DNA of 64,000 bases, from contig NZ_FRCL01000007.1 in NCBI RefSeq assembly GCF_900142885.1, positions 124,001 to 188,000 of the forward strand, written 5' to 3'. Below, piece by piece: positions 44,073-52,748 of the stretch. How positions within the stretch are numbered: the stretch's first letter is position 1; the number at the start of each line of letters is the position of its first letter. The stretch is from Flavobacterium xinjiangense (GTDB taxonomy: Bacteria; Bacteroidota; Bacteroidia; Flavobacteriales; Flavobacteriaceae). The notes beneath the pieces were generated by a model. It did no database searches. It worked only from the letters and a program-made list of their open reading frames with translations, and was not told the origin of the DNA. The position numbers were made by a program, and so were the translations under genes.

Positions 44073-44116
44073 CAAAAAAAATGCCTTCTATCCTTAATAT
44101 AGGTAGAAGGCATTTT
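44073..44116 (-). terminator. Terminator after gdhA
   Basis: A 12-bp perfect stem (AAAATGCCTTCT / AGAAGGCATTTT) and a 15-base loop, with a T-run on the minus strand. Confidence 0.85.
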
Positions 44117-44136
44117 AAATTATAATGAAAACGGAT

Positions 44137-45480
44137 TTATACTACTCCTTGAGCTAGCATAGCATCAGCTACTTTTACAAATCCTGCAATGTTTGCTCCT
44201 TTTACATAGTCAACATATCCAGTTGCATCAGAACCATATTTCACACAAGAAGCGTGAATATTCAACATAATTCCTTTCAATCTTTCGTCTACTTCTTCAG
44301 AACTCCAACTCAATCGTAATGAGTTTTGAGACATTTCTAAACCTGAAGTTGCAACACCACCAGCATTTGAAGCTTTTCCTGGAGCGAATAATAATTTTGC
44401 TTTCTGGAAAACAATTACTGCATCGGGTGTAGTTGGCATATTTGCTCCTTCAGCAACACAAATACATCCGTGAGCTACTAAAGCTTTTGCTTCGTCTTCA
44501 TTCAATTCGTTTTGAGTAGCACATGGTAATGCAATATCACATTTCACATCCCAAGGACGTTTCCCTGCAACATATTTTGCATTTGGGTACTTAGTAACAT
44601 AGTCACTAATTCTGCCTCTTAATTCATTTTTGATTACCATTACGTGAGCTAGTTTCTCTGCATCAATTCCATCAGCATCATAAATATATCCTGCAGAATC
44701 CGACATAGTAACTACTTTTCCACCTAATTGAGTTGCTTTTTCAGTAGCGTATTGTGCCACATTTCCTGAACCGGAAACTACAACTGTTTTTCCTGTAAAA
44801 CTATCTCCTTTTGTAGCCAACATACTTTGAGCAAAATATACTGCTCCGTAACCTGTAGCTTCTGGTCTGATTAATGAACCACCGAAAGAAATTCCTTTTC
44901 CAGTTAAAACACCTGTAAATTCATTTCTGATTCTTTTGTATTGACCAAACATATAACCTACTTCTCTTCCTCCAACACCAATGTCTCCAGCAGGCACATC
45001 TGTATCAGCACCAATATGTTTACACAATTCTGTCATGAAACTTTGGCAAAAACGCATTACTTCATTATCTGATTTTCCTTTTGGATCAAAATCAGCTCCA
45101 CCTTTTCCACCACCCATTGGCAATGTGGTCAAACTATTCTTGAAAGTTTGTTCAAAAGCTAAAAACTTCAAAATACTTAAATTTACTGAAGGGTGAAAAC
45201 GAAGCCCTCCTTTATATGGTCCAATAGCTGAATTCATCTGAATACGATACCCTCTATTTACTTGAGTTTCACCTTTATCATCAATCCAAGTTACACGGAA
45301 CATAATGATACGATCTGACTCGACCATTCTCTCCAAAAGCATTTTGTTTTGGTATTTTTTATTTTCTTCTATAAAAGGAATTACTGTTTCAGCAACTTCT
45401 AAAACTGCCTGCATAAATTCCGGCTCGTTCGGATTCTTTTTAGCAACCGATTCGATAAAAGTAGTAATACTTTGTGACAT
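44137..45480 (-). CDS. gdhA: NADP-type glutamate dehydrogenase
   Basis: Aminates 2-oxoglutarate to glutamate. The 447 residues match the NADP-dependent hexameric type. The glutamate and catalytic Lys region is LTTLPMGGGKGGADFDPKG. DTDVPAGDIGVGGREVGYMF and the Rossmann motif VVSGSGNVAQYATEK follow. The cofactor class is inferred from family length and overall similarity. Transcribed alone, with a -7 element and a striking palindrome in its leader. Confidence 0.95.
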   Translation of the reverse strand: MSQSITTFIESVAKKNPNEPEFMQAVLEVAETVIPFIEENKKYQNKMLLERMVESDRIIMFRVTWIDDKGETQVNRGYRIQMNSAIGPYKGGLRFHPSVNLSILKFLAFEQTFKNSLTTLPMGGGKGGADFDPKGKSDNEVMRFCQSFMTELCKHIGADTDVPAGDIGVGGREVGYMFGQYKRIRNEFTGVLTGKGISFGGSLIRPEATGYGAVYFAQSMLATKGDSFTGKTVVVSGSGNVAQYATEKATQLGGKVVTMSDSAGYIYDADGIDAEKLAHVMVIKNELRGRISDYVTKYPNAKYVAGKRPWDVKCDIALPCATQNELNEDEAKALVAHGCICVAEGANMPTTPDAVIVFQKAKLLFAPGKASNAGGVATSGLEMSQNSLRLSWSSEEVDERLKGIMLNIHASCVKYGSDATGYVDYVKGANIAGFVKVADAMLAQGVV

Positions 45481-45504
45481 GATTAATAGATTATTAACGT
45501 TTAA

Positions 45505-45516
45505 GAAAACGTTTTC
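45505..45516. promoter_or_regulatory. Perfect palindrome GAAAACGTTTTC in the gdhA leader
   Basis: A 12-bp perfect inverted repeat with a central CG, between the predicted transcription start (near 45521) and the gdhA ATG. Its form is that of LacI/GalR-type operators, so it is a candidate repressor site. No LacI-type gene is in the window. Confidence 0.4.
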
Positions 45517-45527
45517 GTTAGTGACTA

Positions 45528-45535
45528 CAAATATA
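45528..45535 (-). promoter_or_regulatory. Candidate -7 element of gdhA
   Basis: The minus strand reads TATATTTG, a full match, 48 bases before the start. Confidence 0.5.
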
Positions 45536-45724
45536 CATCTTCTAGGAATATCGCCCTCTTTTTTTTCGTTTTATCAATAGAATTATCTTTTTATTAAGCA
45601 AATACCAAGAAATCCTCTTCTAAACCATCATTTATCCCGAAATCGTTATGTTTTTCGTAATCAAATAAGAATATGTTCACCTATTTTAAATTTTTATTTT
45701 TTTAATTAATGAGTGATGTTTTTA

Positions 45725-45732
45725 TATATTTG
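45725..45732 (+). promoter_or_regulatory. Candidate -7 element of the outer-membrane protein gene
   Basis: TATATTTG lies 26 bases before the ATG at 45758. Confidence 0.5.
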
Positions 45733-45757
45733 TGAAGATTTGAAAATTTAACTTATA

Positions 45758-46558
45758 ATGATCAAACGAATACTACTAACTTTATTTATCCTGTTGGGTT
45801 TTTCACATCATTCAAATGCACAGTTTGGATTTTCCCATGAAATAGGAGTTATTGCTGGGCCCATAGCCTTTCAATCTGACTATGGGGAACGCCACGATTT
45901 AAAAACCAATTCTGGAAATACTGGAATGGGAATTGGTATTATTCATTATTTAAATTTTTCTTACAGAGCTGATTGTAATTGTTATACTCCTGAAACTTAT
46001 TTTAACGATCATTTTAAATTAAGAAGCGAGCTTTCTTATAACAAAACAGAATTGAAACATTTTGGACGATGGGTAGAAGGCAAGCCATCTGTAGGCAAAG
46101 AACAATTAAAAGCTATGTACGGAAGCACGGCAGTGACAAATATAGGAATGCAATTAGAATATTTCCCTTTAAGCATCCGAGATTTCACCGCTTCAATTGG
46201 AAAGATAGGACCTTTTGTAAGTCTTGGAGCTCAATTCAGTTATTACAATGCCAAAGCATATTCAACCATGGGACCTTTAGGAACACCTTTGACTACTTTC
46301 CCTAAATATTTAACTCCAACCGATGGCCGACCTTACGGTTTTTCTACCGAAGGAGGCTCTGTATGGTCAGTTGTTTCAAGTGTAGGAACTCGTTATAAAT
46401 TAAGCCCCCTAAGGGACTTAATGGTTGATTTAAGATTTCAGTATTTTTTCTCTAATTGGGTGGATGGTTTAAATCCTAATCCGGCTATTTACAAAGAGAA
46501 CAAAGCAAACGACTGGTTAGTTTGGTTTAATTTTGGCTACATTTATTATTTACAATAG
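45758..46558 (+). CDS. Conserved flavobacterial outer-membrane protein next to gdhA
   Basis: A 266-residue exported protein with signal peptide MIKRILLTLFILLGFSHHSNA. Alternating hydrophobic strands and a C-terminal aromatic pattern (WLVWFNFGYIYYLQ) suggest an 8- to 10-strand outer-membrane barrel. I believe it belongs to a family called THC0290_0291, but cannot confirm. Relatives are sometimes labelled glutamate dehydrogenase, apparently because of the neighbouring gene; there is no such domain. A CNCY pair near residue 75 could form a disulfide. Confidence 0.72.
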   Translation: MIKRILLTLFILLGFSHHSNAQFGFSHEIGVIAGPIAFQSDYGERHDLKTNSGNTGMGIGIIHYLNFSYRADCNCYTPETYFNDHFKLRSELSYNKTELKHFGRWVEGKPSVGKEQLKAMYGSTAVTNIGMQLEYFPLSIRDFTASIGKIGPFVSLGAQFSYYNAKAYSTMGPLGTPLTTFPKYLTPTDGRPYGFSTEGGSVWSVVSSVGTRYKLSPLRDLMVDLRFQYFFSNWVDGLNPNPAIYKENKANDWLVWFNFGYIYYLQ

Positions 46559-46584
46559 TAGAAAACAAATCCTATTATAACGAA

Positions 46585-46626
46585 CAAACCCCCAACTCTG
46601 AAAAATTTCAAAGTCGGGGGTTTTTT
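46585..46626. terminator. Terminator between the outer-membrane protein gene and cystathionine gamma-synthase
   Basis: The stem AACCCCC-a-ACT / AGT-c-GGGGGTT with an inner TGAAA / TTTCA pairing, followed by six T on the plus strand. The two flanking genes converge. Confidence 0.82.
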
Positions 46627-46671
46627 ATTCTCTCCAAAACATTTCTAAAGGAGAGAAAACTAAATTATAAA

Positions 46672-47817
46672 TTATGCCAAAGCTTGCTTCAAATCTTCAA
46701 TTAAATCCTCGGCGTCTTCTATCCCTACGCTCAATCGAACCAGATCATCCGTAATTCCAATTTCTTTTCTTTTATCTTCCGGAATCGATGCATGTGTCAT
46801 CAAAGCTGGGTGATTTGCTAAAGATTCTACTCCGCCTAAAGATTCTGCCAAAGTGAAAACTTTTAATTTTTCAAGAAAATCAATAGCATCCTCTTTTTTG
46901 CCTGAAACAAAAGTAAAGGAAACCATTCCTCCAAAACCGCTCATTTGCTTTTTTGCAATTTCATGGTACGGATGACTTTTCAGTCCTGGATAATAAACTC
47001 TTTTAATCTTTGGATGATTGTCTAAAAATTCAACTACTTTTTCTCCATTTTCACAATGTCTTTGCACGCGTAAATGCAATGTTTTAATTCCTCTCAGCAC
47101 TAAGAAACTATCCATGGGTCCTAGTGTAGCTCCCGTTGCAAATTGTTGAAAATGCAACTGTTCTCCAAGCGCTTCGTCCTTTACAATCAAAGCACCAGCA
47201 ATAACATCAGAATGCCCACCAAGATATTTCGTAGCAGAATGCATCACAATATCAGCCCCTAAATCTAATGGTTTTTGCAAATATGGAGTCGCAAAGGTAT
47301 TATCTACAGCAAAAAGGATTTTCTTTGCTTTGGTGATTTTGGCAATTTCTTGAATGTCTGCCAATTTCATCAGCGGGTTTGTTGGGGTTTCTACCCAAAC
47401 TAATTTTGTGTTTTCATTGATTAATGACTGGAATTTCTCCAAATCGTTCATATCAACAAAATGAAATTTAATTCCCGAATCTTTATAAATACGGGTAAAC
47501 ATTCTGTAAGTACCTCCGTATAAATCGTCCATGGCGATGATCTCATCACCAGATTTAAAAGAACGTAAAATACAATCCGTCGCCGCTAATCCTGACGAAA
47601 AAGCCAGACCTCGCGTCCCGTTTTCAATACTTGCTAATGCATTTTCTAATGCTGTTCTAGTAGGATTCGCGGCCCTGCTATATTCATAATCCGGATTTAC
47701 CGGTTTTCCAGGACTTGTTTGCACAAATGTTGACGTCTGATAAACTGGAGGCATAACGGCTCCTGTACTTGGATCATGGTGTTGACCACCGTGAATAGCT
47801 TTAGTATTGAATTTCAT
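46672..47817 (-). CDS. Cystathionine gamma-synthase-type PLP enzyme
   Basis: A trans-sulfuration enzyme of the Cys/Met metabolism family, 381 residues. The PLP Lys lies in MHSATKYLGGHSDVIAG. The N-terminal active-site Tyr and Arg are in DYEYSRAANPTRTALE, and SGLAATDCI binds cofactor phosphate. Synthase, gamma-lyase and beta-lyase members differ by few residues, so the exact reaction (cystathionine formation or cleavage) is a probable rather than certain call. A TAAATTTG element lies at 47848-47855. Confidence 0.88.
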   Translation of the reverse strand: MKFNTKAIHGGQHHDPSTGAVMPPVYQTSTFVQTSPGKPVNPDYEYSRAANPTRTALENALASIENGTRGLAFSSGLAATDCILRSFKSGDEIIAMDDLYGGTYRMFTRIYKDSGIKFHFVDMNDLEKFQSLINENTKLVWVETPTNPLMKLADIQEIAKITKAKKILFAVDNTFATPYLQKPLDLGADIVMHSATKYLGGHSDVIAGALIVKDEALGEQLHFQQFATGATLGPMDSFLVLRGIKTLHLRVQRHCENGEKVVEFLDNHPKIKRVYYPGLKSHPYHEIAKKQMSGFGGMVSFTFVSGKKEDAIDFLEKLKVFTLAESLGGVESLANHPALMTHASIPEDKRKEIGITDDLVRLSVGIEDAEDLIEDLKQALA

Positions 47818-47847
47818 ATATTTATTTTAAAGTGCGAAAATGTTTCA

Positions 47848-47855
47848 CAAATTTA
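47848..47855 (-). promoter_or_regulatory. Candidate -7 element of the cystathionine gamma-synthase gene
   Basis: The minus strand reads TAAATTTG, 30 bases before the start. Confidence 0.45.
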
Positions 47856-47889
47856 CCCTTTAATTTATTCTATCCAAGCCACAAGTTGA

Positions 47890-47897
47890 TACCTTTG
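47890..47897 (+). promoter_or_regulatory. Candidate -7 element of the DUF3298 lipoprotein gene
   Basis: TACCTTTG lies 21 bases before the ATG at 47919. It supports that start over an in-frame ATG at 47832, which would lie upstream of the promoter. Confidence 0.55.
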
Positions 47898-47918
47898 TAT
47901 TTAATTAACATTTTTGAG

Positions 47919-48662
47919 ATGAAACATATTATAATTTTTGCCGTATTGCTTTTTTCAATGACTCGTTGTTCTAAAGAATTAGCTTTTGAGGACCAATCTT
48001 TTCAGAAAAAAACAACTTTGCCTTGCAAAAACGATTGTCCTCAAATCAGTGTGCGAATTCCAATTGCAAAAGATGTCCCGGTTGTAGCTGACAGCATCAA
48101 TAAAAAAGTATTTTCTGTCTTGAAAGAGATTATTTATTTTGGCGAAAAGCCATATACATCAACCGACTATAAAGGATTATTGGCTTCATTTATTGGTTCC
48201 TACGAAAAACTGCAAAAAGAATATCCAAAGGACGTTTTTGGTTGGGAAGCAAAAATTGAAGGAAGTGTAAAATACCAGTCGGACAGTATTTTAAACATAG
48301 AAATCAAGCATTATACTTATACTGGCGGTGCTCATGGATATCAAGGTTTACGCTCTTTGATTTTTGATCCCGAAACCGGAAAATCTATTCCAAATAATAA
48401 ATTATTTAAGGATAGAAATGCGTTCAAGGCTTTCGCCGAAAAGAAATTCAGAGCTAAATATAAAATCCCTGAAAACCAACCTATAAACACAACAGGATAC
48501 CAATTTGAAGATGAAAAATTCGAACTTCCTCAAAATATTTTTTATACAGACAAAGGACTGCTTTTACACTACAATCCTTATGAAGCTGCCTCATACTCAG
48601 ATGGCCCTAAGGAATTATTGTTGTCATATAAAGATGTAAACGAATATTTGGCAATTAAATAA
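47919..48662 (+). CDS. DUF3298/DUF4163-type (RsiV-like) lipoprotein
   Basis: A 247-residue predicted lipoprotein: MKHIIIFAVLLFSMTRCSKE with lipid Cys at 17. The body has a DUF4163-like N-terminal half (PQISVRIPIAKD ... ILNIEIKHYTYTGGAHGYQG) and a DUF3298-like C-terminal half (LIFDPETGKSIPNNKLFKDR). Relatives include the lysozyme-sensing anti-sigma factor RsiV ectodomain, but no anti-sigma helix is present here, so only the fold is inferred. Confidence 0.82.
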   Translation: MKHIIIFAVLLFSMTRCSKELAFEDQSFQKKTTLPCKNDCPQISVRIPIAKDVPVVADSINKKVFSVLKEIIYFGEKPYTSTDYKGLLASFIGSYEKLQKEYPKDVFGWEAKIEGSVKYQSDSILNIEIKHYTYTGGAHGYQGLRSLIFDPETGKSIPNNKLFKDRNAFKAFAEKKFRAKYKIPENQPINTTGYQFEDEKFELPQNIFYTDKGLLLHYNPYEAASYSDGPKELLLSYKDVNEYLAIK

Positions 48663-48666
48663 ATTA

Positions 48667-49068
48667 TCATAAATTCTTATCTAATGCATAAACAAGATAC
48701 CATTTTTTGCCCATTAACTTAAACCCGAATTCTGAACTAAATCCCGATTCTTTAATAATACATTTTTCAAAAAATGATGTTTTTGTCCTTTTAAAATCTA
48801 TTTTAAATTCAGTTGTATCAATATCATAAATCTTAGTTCTCAACATATTCCAATTTTCTTTTGTCCAATTTGTTTTTTCTAATCCATCAACATTTTGTCC
48901 TTTCAACGGAAATTTAATTCTGCCCATTTGAAATAAACTGTCGGAATGAAACTTATTATAAAAAAAATCGAAATTTTCTACAATTATTTTTTCTGGTAAA
49001 ATTTCGACCGTGTTTCTGCTTCTATTACAACTAGTGAAAAATAGTATGAATGTTAATAAAAACACCAT
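48667..49068 (-). CDS. DUF4348-like small lipoprotein
   Basis: A 133-residue predicted lipoprotein with the signal [14 protein letters not shown]. The body shows FDFFYNKFHSDSLFQMGRIKF and ends in GKKWYLVYALDKN, a pattern I associate with the Bacteroidota DUF4348 family (moderate certainty). It converges on the DUF3298 gene with 4 bases between stops. Function unknown. Confidence 0.7.
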   Translation of the reverse strand: MVFLLTFILFFTSCNRSRNTVEILPEKIIVENFDFFYNKFHSDSLFQMGRIKFPLKGQNVDGLEKTNWTKENWNMLRTKIYDIDTTEFKIDFKRTKTSFFEKCIIKESGFSSEFGFKLMGKKWYLVYALDKNL

Positions 49069-49238
49069 TCGTTTAAAAAAACCACATATATGTTATCGTT
49101 TTTCGTATTATGAATTTTAATAGATTTATTAGCCCCGATAACATTGAAAATCCTTTTTTGAGGTTTTTACAGAAAAAAAGATTACTTCACTTTACTTTAA
49201 TTTTAATAGGAGTTCAGTGAATTTCATTTGCAACGACT

Positions 49239-49255
49239 AGCGGGAAATAGCTCCT
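49239..49255. repeat. Truncated copy of the 24.9 kb intergenic repeat end
   Basis: AGCGGGAAATAGCTCCT matches the right end of the element at 24893-24990 with one change. The stop codon of the DinB-fold gene (TAG) lies at its edge. Confidence 0.6.
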
Positions 49256-49709
49256 AAACAAACTTTCTGATTCCCATCATAACTCCGGTGTGAACGGCCT
49301 CGTGATAGATGTTAAAAGACATAGCGTCTTCGGCAGTTTTAATCGTAAAACCGGTCATGGTGGTGAATTCATGAAAATCCTGAAAGACTTTGTTCTCTAA
49401 ATCAGCTTTGGTTTGATTGATTGTTTCAAAAAGCAACGATTGAATTTCATCTACGTCAGCCTGCGTTGCGTTTGGTTCCGGTTTAGTGCCTTTTTTATAT
49501 TTTTCGACCATTTCATCTGAAATCATCATAGGCAAACCTGATAATTTATAAACCAACATTTGCTGAACCACCACAATATGCCCTATATTCCAAATTAAAT
49601 TATTGTTGTAACCTTCAGGAATCACGTTTAGTTGCTCTAATGTATATCCTTCTAAAAACTTTGATAATGTATTTCTGCTTGTTTCGGTAATATTGAATGT
49701 TTGATGCAT
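49254..49709 (-). CDS. DinB-fold metalloprotein
   Basis: A 151-residue four-helix protein of the DinB/YfiT type (unrelated to DNA polymerase IV). Candidate metal His residues are in NLIWNIGHIVVVQQ and NIYHEAVHTGVMMG, the usual His triad positions. Members bind a metal and some are thiol-dependent transferases; the activity here is unknown. The gene is divergent from the ArsC-like gene, and its stop falls in a repeat fragment. Confidence 0.85.
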   Translation of the reverse strand: MHQTFNITETSRNTLSKFLEGYTLEQLNVIPEGYNNNLIWNIGHIVVVQQMLVYKLSGLPMMISDEMVEKYKKGTKPEPNATQADVDEIQSLLFETINQTKADLENKVFQDFHEFTTMTGFTIKTAEDAMSFNIYHEAVHTGVMMGIRKFV

Positions 49710-49785
49710 TTTTCTATTTTTTTGATAAAAATAATCATTTTCCGTGTCAAATGAATTTTCTTTGCATAAAGAAATCGCTATTTAC

Positions 49786-50136
49786 ATGGACATAATATAC
49801 TACCTCGCTTCTTGCGACACCTGCAGAAAAATAATAAAATCATTACCTAAAGAACATGATTTTAAATTTCATGATATCAAACAAGATCCAATTACTGTTG
49901 CCGAAATAGAAAAAATGCGTGAGCTTTCCGGCAGTTACGAGGCGCTTTTCAGCAAAAAAGCACAATTGTACAAATCAATGGATTTAAAGAATAAATCATT
50001 AACCGAAGACGATTACAAAAAATACATTTTGGAACATTACACGTTTTTGAGTCGTCCAGTTTTTATCATCAAGGATAAAATTTACATCGGTAACACCCAG
50101 CAAAATATGTTGCAGGTAATGAAAGCGTTGGTATAA
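49786..50136 (+). CDS. ArsC/Spx family protein (arsenate reductase-like)
   Basis: A 116-residue thioredoxin-fold protein. SCDTCRKIIKSLP carries a CxxC pair near the N-terminus and LSRPVFIIKDKIYIG the cis-Pro region. It may be a thiol-dependent reductase rather than a real arsenate reductase, since no ars genes are nearby. The ATG at 49786 is preferred to a GTG 14 codons earlier because the N-terminus MDIIYYLASC fits the family. Its stop overlaps the next start (TAATG), so it is coupled to the transporter gene. Confidence 0.85.
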   Translation: MDIIYYLASCDTCRKIIKSLPKEHDFKFHDIKQDPITVAEIEKMRELSGSYEALFSKKAQLYKSMDLKNKSLTEDDYKKYILEHYTFLSRPVFIIKDKIYIGNTQQNMLQVMKALV

Positions 50137-51023
50137 TGTCCAAAAGAAATCTTGCACTAATTGGTGCCACAATTGTCTCCATAATTTACGGTGTCACGTT
50201 TACCATTGCCAAAGATGTCATGCCTTTTTACATTGACGCCTATGGTTTCATCTTGTTGCGCGTGGGCGGTTCGGTGATTTTGTTTTGGCTGGTTTGGCTT
50301 TTTATGCCAAAGGAGAAAATTGCACTCAATGATTTCCCTCGAATTATTGCGGCAGCTTTTTTTGGCGTGGCGTTTAATATGCTTACTTTTTTCAAAGGAT
50401 TAAGCCTCACTTCTCCTATTAGTGCAGCAGTAATCATGGTTTCGACACCTATGATTGTGTTGACACTTTCGGCCCTTATCATGAAGGAACGTATGCAAAA
50501 ACGAATGGTTTTTGGGATTATACTTGGTCTGATAGGAACTGCTTTTCTTATCCTGTATGGGAAATCCATTGGCAGCGCCACAAACGCCGGATTGGGAAAT
50601 TTTCTGGTTTTGATCAATGCTATTTCCTATGGATTTTATCTAATTATCGTCAAGAAATTAATGGATAAATACAATGCGTTTACCTTTGTAAAATGGATTT
50701 ATTTGTTCGGTTTTATTATGGTTTTGCCTTTTGGCTGGAGCCAATTTCAAACTGTGAACTGGGCTTTGGTTCCAATGGATATTTGCTGGAAAATCGGATT
50801 TGTAGTCGTTTTTTCGACTTTCCTGACGTATTTATTAAATTTGCTTTCGATGAAAGAATTAAAACCAACAACTGTTGCTGTTTTTATTTATTTACAACCG
50901 CTCTTTGCAACTATTTTTGCAATAAGCCTCGGGAAAGATGAATTGAGTTTGGTGAAAATTGGTTCCGCAGTTTTGATATTTGTGGGTGTTTATTTGGTGA
51001 CACAGAAAAAGAGTATTCAGTAA
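50136..51023 (+). CDS. EamA family (drug/metabolite) transporter
   Basis: A 295-residue inner-membrane permease with ten hydrophobic segments in two EamA halves (about residues 5-140 and 150-290). It starts ALIGATIVSIIYGVTFTIAKDV and ends SAVLIFVGVYLVTQKK. Substrate unknown. It shares one base with the upstream ArsC/Spx-like gene. Confidence 0.9.
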   Translation: MSKRNLALIGATIVSIIYGVTFTIAKDVMPFYIDAYGFILLRVGGSVILFWLVWLFMPKEKIALNDFPRIIAAAFFGVAFNMLTFFKGLSLTSPISAAVIMVSTPMIVLTLSALIMKERMQKRMVFGIILGLIGTAFLILYGKSIGSATNAGLGNFLVLINAISYGFYLIIVKKLMDKYNAFTFVKWIYLFGFIMVLPFGWSQFQTVNWALVPMDICWKIGFVVVFSTFLTYLLNLLSMKELKPTTVAVFIYLQPLFATIFAISLGKDELSLVKIGSAVLIFVGVYLVTQKKSIQ

Positions 51024-51134
51024 TCAGTGTTCAGTCATTAATTTAATCTTCTAATTTCAATCCATTTACAAGTCCAAACCCATTTATAAAAAAAGCACTA
51101 AATACTAAAAACGGACCACTGACCACTTTTTTAT

Positions 51135-51142
51135 TATCTTTG
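51135..51142 (+). promoter_or_regulatory. Candidate -7 element of the yicC gene
   Basis: TATCTTTG lies 20 bases before the ATG. Confidence 0.45.
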
Positions 51143-51161
51143 ACCTCTTTTAGAAAAATAT

Positions 51162-52022
51162 ATGATACAATCAATGACGGGTTTCGGTAAAGCCACTTTG
51201 CAATTACCAACCAAAAAAATCACGGTAGAAGTAAAATCCTTAAATAGTAAAGGTTTGGATTTGAATGTGAGAATGCCTTCGCTGTACCGCGAAATGGAAT
51301 TGGGTTTACGCAACCAAATTGCACTTAAGCTGGAAAGAGGAAAAGTAGATTTTTCTATTTTTATTGAAAGCACTGCGGAACAAACTTCGACGAAAGTGAA
51401 TGTGCCAATTGTAAAAGGTTATATTGATCAGTTGAGAGAAGTATACGCCGATGCTGATGAAACCGAATTGATGAAAATGGCGATTCGCATGCCGGATACC
51501 ATGAAAATAGAACGTGATGAAATCGACGAAAACGACTGGGTACAAATCCAAACTGTTATCGAAGAAGCGTTACAAAACATCTTGACCTTTAGAAAAGATG
51601 AAGGAATGTCTTTAGAAAAAGAATTTCAATTGCGAATTGGCAATATTCGTCAATACATGACCGAAGCTTTGGCACTGGATCCAGAACGCGTTCAAGCGAT
51701 AAAAGACCGTTTGCAAACTGCAATTGCTGAACTTAAAGTGAATGTAGACGAAAACCGTTTCGAGCAAGAATTGATTTATTATTTAGAGAAATTAGACATC
51801 ACCGAGGAGAAAGTACGTTTGACTAATCACCTGGATTATTTCTTGGAAACCATCAACGGAACCGAAGCCAACGGTAGAAAGTTAGGTTTCATTACCCAAG
51901 AAATGGGACGCGAAATCAACACTATGGGTTCTAAATCGAATCACGCACAAATGCAAAAATTAGTCGTTCAGATGAAAGACGAATTGGAAAAAATCAAAGA
52001 ACAGGTTTTAAACGTATTATAA
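51162..52022 (+). CDS. YicC family endoribonuclease-like protein
   Basis: A 286-residue member of the YicC/YloC family, shown in E. coli to act in small RNA and mRNA turnover. It begins MIQSMTGFGKATLQ, the family hallmark. It has a second segment SLNSKGLDLNVRMPS and a C-terminal part of the DUF1732 type (TEEKVRLTNHLDYFLETING ... KSNHAQMQKLVVQMKDELEKI). Upstream of gmk, as in many bacteria. Confidence 0.93.
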   Translation: MIQSMTGFGKATLQLPTKKITVEVKSLNSKGLDLNVRMPSLYREMELGLRNQIALKLERGKVDFSIFIESTAEQTSTKVNVPIVKGYIDQLREVYADADETELMKMAIRMPDTMKIERDEIDENDWVQIQTVIEEALQNILTFRKDEGMSLEKEFQLRIGNIRQYMTEALALDPERVQAIKDRLQTAIAELKVNVDENRFEQELIYYLEKLDITEEKVRLTNHLDYFLETINGTEANGRKLGFITQEMGREINTMGSKSNHAQMQKLVVQMKDELEKIKEQVLNVL

Positions 52023-52034
52023 GAAATAGTAAGT

Positions 52035-52058
52035 AAAGACGCGTGAATCGCGTCTTTT
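52035..52058 (+). terminator. Terminator after yicC
   Basis: A 9-bp perfect stem (AAAGACGCG / CGCGTCTTT) with a 5-base loop and a short T-run, 12 bases after the stop. Part of the stem sequence (GCGCGTCT) recurs 25 bases later. Confidence 0.7.
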
Positions 52059-52103
52059 TGCATAAAAATTAGAAGTGATTGCGCGTCTAAAAAAAGAACA
52101 ACA

Positions 52104-52679
52104 ATGAGCACAGGAGGAAAATTAATAGTTTTTTCGGCACCTTCGGGATCTGGAAAAACGACCATCGTTAGACATTTATTAGGAAAAGAAGATCTGAATC
52201 TTGAATTTTCGATTTCGGCAGCTTCTCGTGAACCGCGAGGTGAAGAAGTAAACGGAAAAGATTATTATTTTATGTCTACCGAAGAATTTAAAAAACACAT
52301 CAAGAACGAAGACTTTCTGGAATGGGAAGAAGTGTATCGTGATAATTTTTACGGAACTTTAAAAAGTGAAGTGGAACGCATCTGGGCCAAAGGAAAAAAT
52401 GTCATTTTTGATATTGATGTCGCTGGCGGATTGCGAATTAAACATAAATTCCCAAATGAAACTTTGGCAGTTTTTGTAAAACCACCAAGCATTGACGAAC
52501 TGAAAATCCGTTTGAAAAAACGCTCTACTGAAAGTGACGACAAAATCAATATGCGTATCGCCAAAGCTTCTGTAGAACTCGCTACTGCTCCACAATTTGA
52601 TGTTGTTATAAAAAATTATGATTTAGACATTGCTTTGGAAGAAGCCTATCAATTGGTAAAGAATTTTGTTAAGGATTAA
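52104..52679 (+). CDS. gmk: Guanylate kinase
   Basis: Phosphorylates GMP to GDP. The 191 residues include the P-loop FSAPSGSGKTTIVRHLLG and the GMP-binding SISAASREPRGEEVNGKDYYF. EWEEVYRDNFYGT and KRSTESDDKINMRI follow. Usual length. It lies between yicC and nadD on the same strand. Confidence 0.96.
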   Translation: MSTGGKLIVFSAPSGSGKTTIVRHLLGKEDLNLEFSISAASREPRGEEVNGKDYYFMSTEEFKKHIKNEDFLEWEEVYRDNFYGTLKSEVERIWAKGKNVIFDIDVAGGLRIKHKFPNETLAVFVKPPSIDELKIRLKKRSTESDDKINMRIAKASVELATAPQFDVVIKNYDLDIALEEAYQLVKNFVKD

Positions 52680-52748
52680 AAGATTGAAAAATTCAAAGTT
52701 ATTTTTAATCTTTAAATCATTTAATTTTTAAATCTTTAAATTATATTA

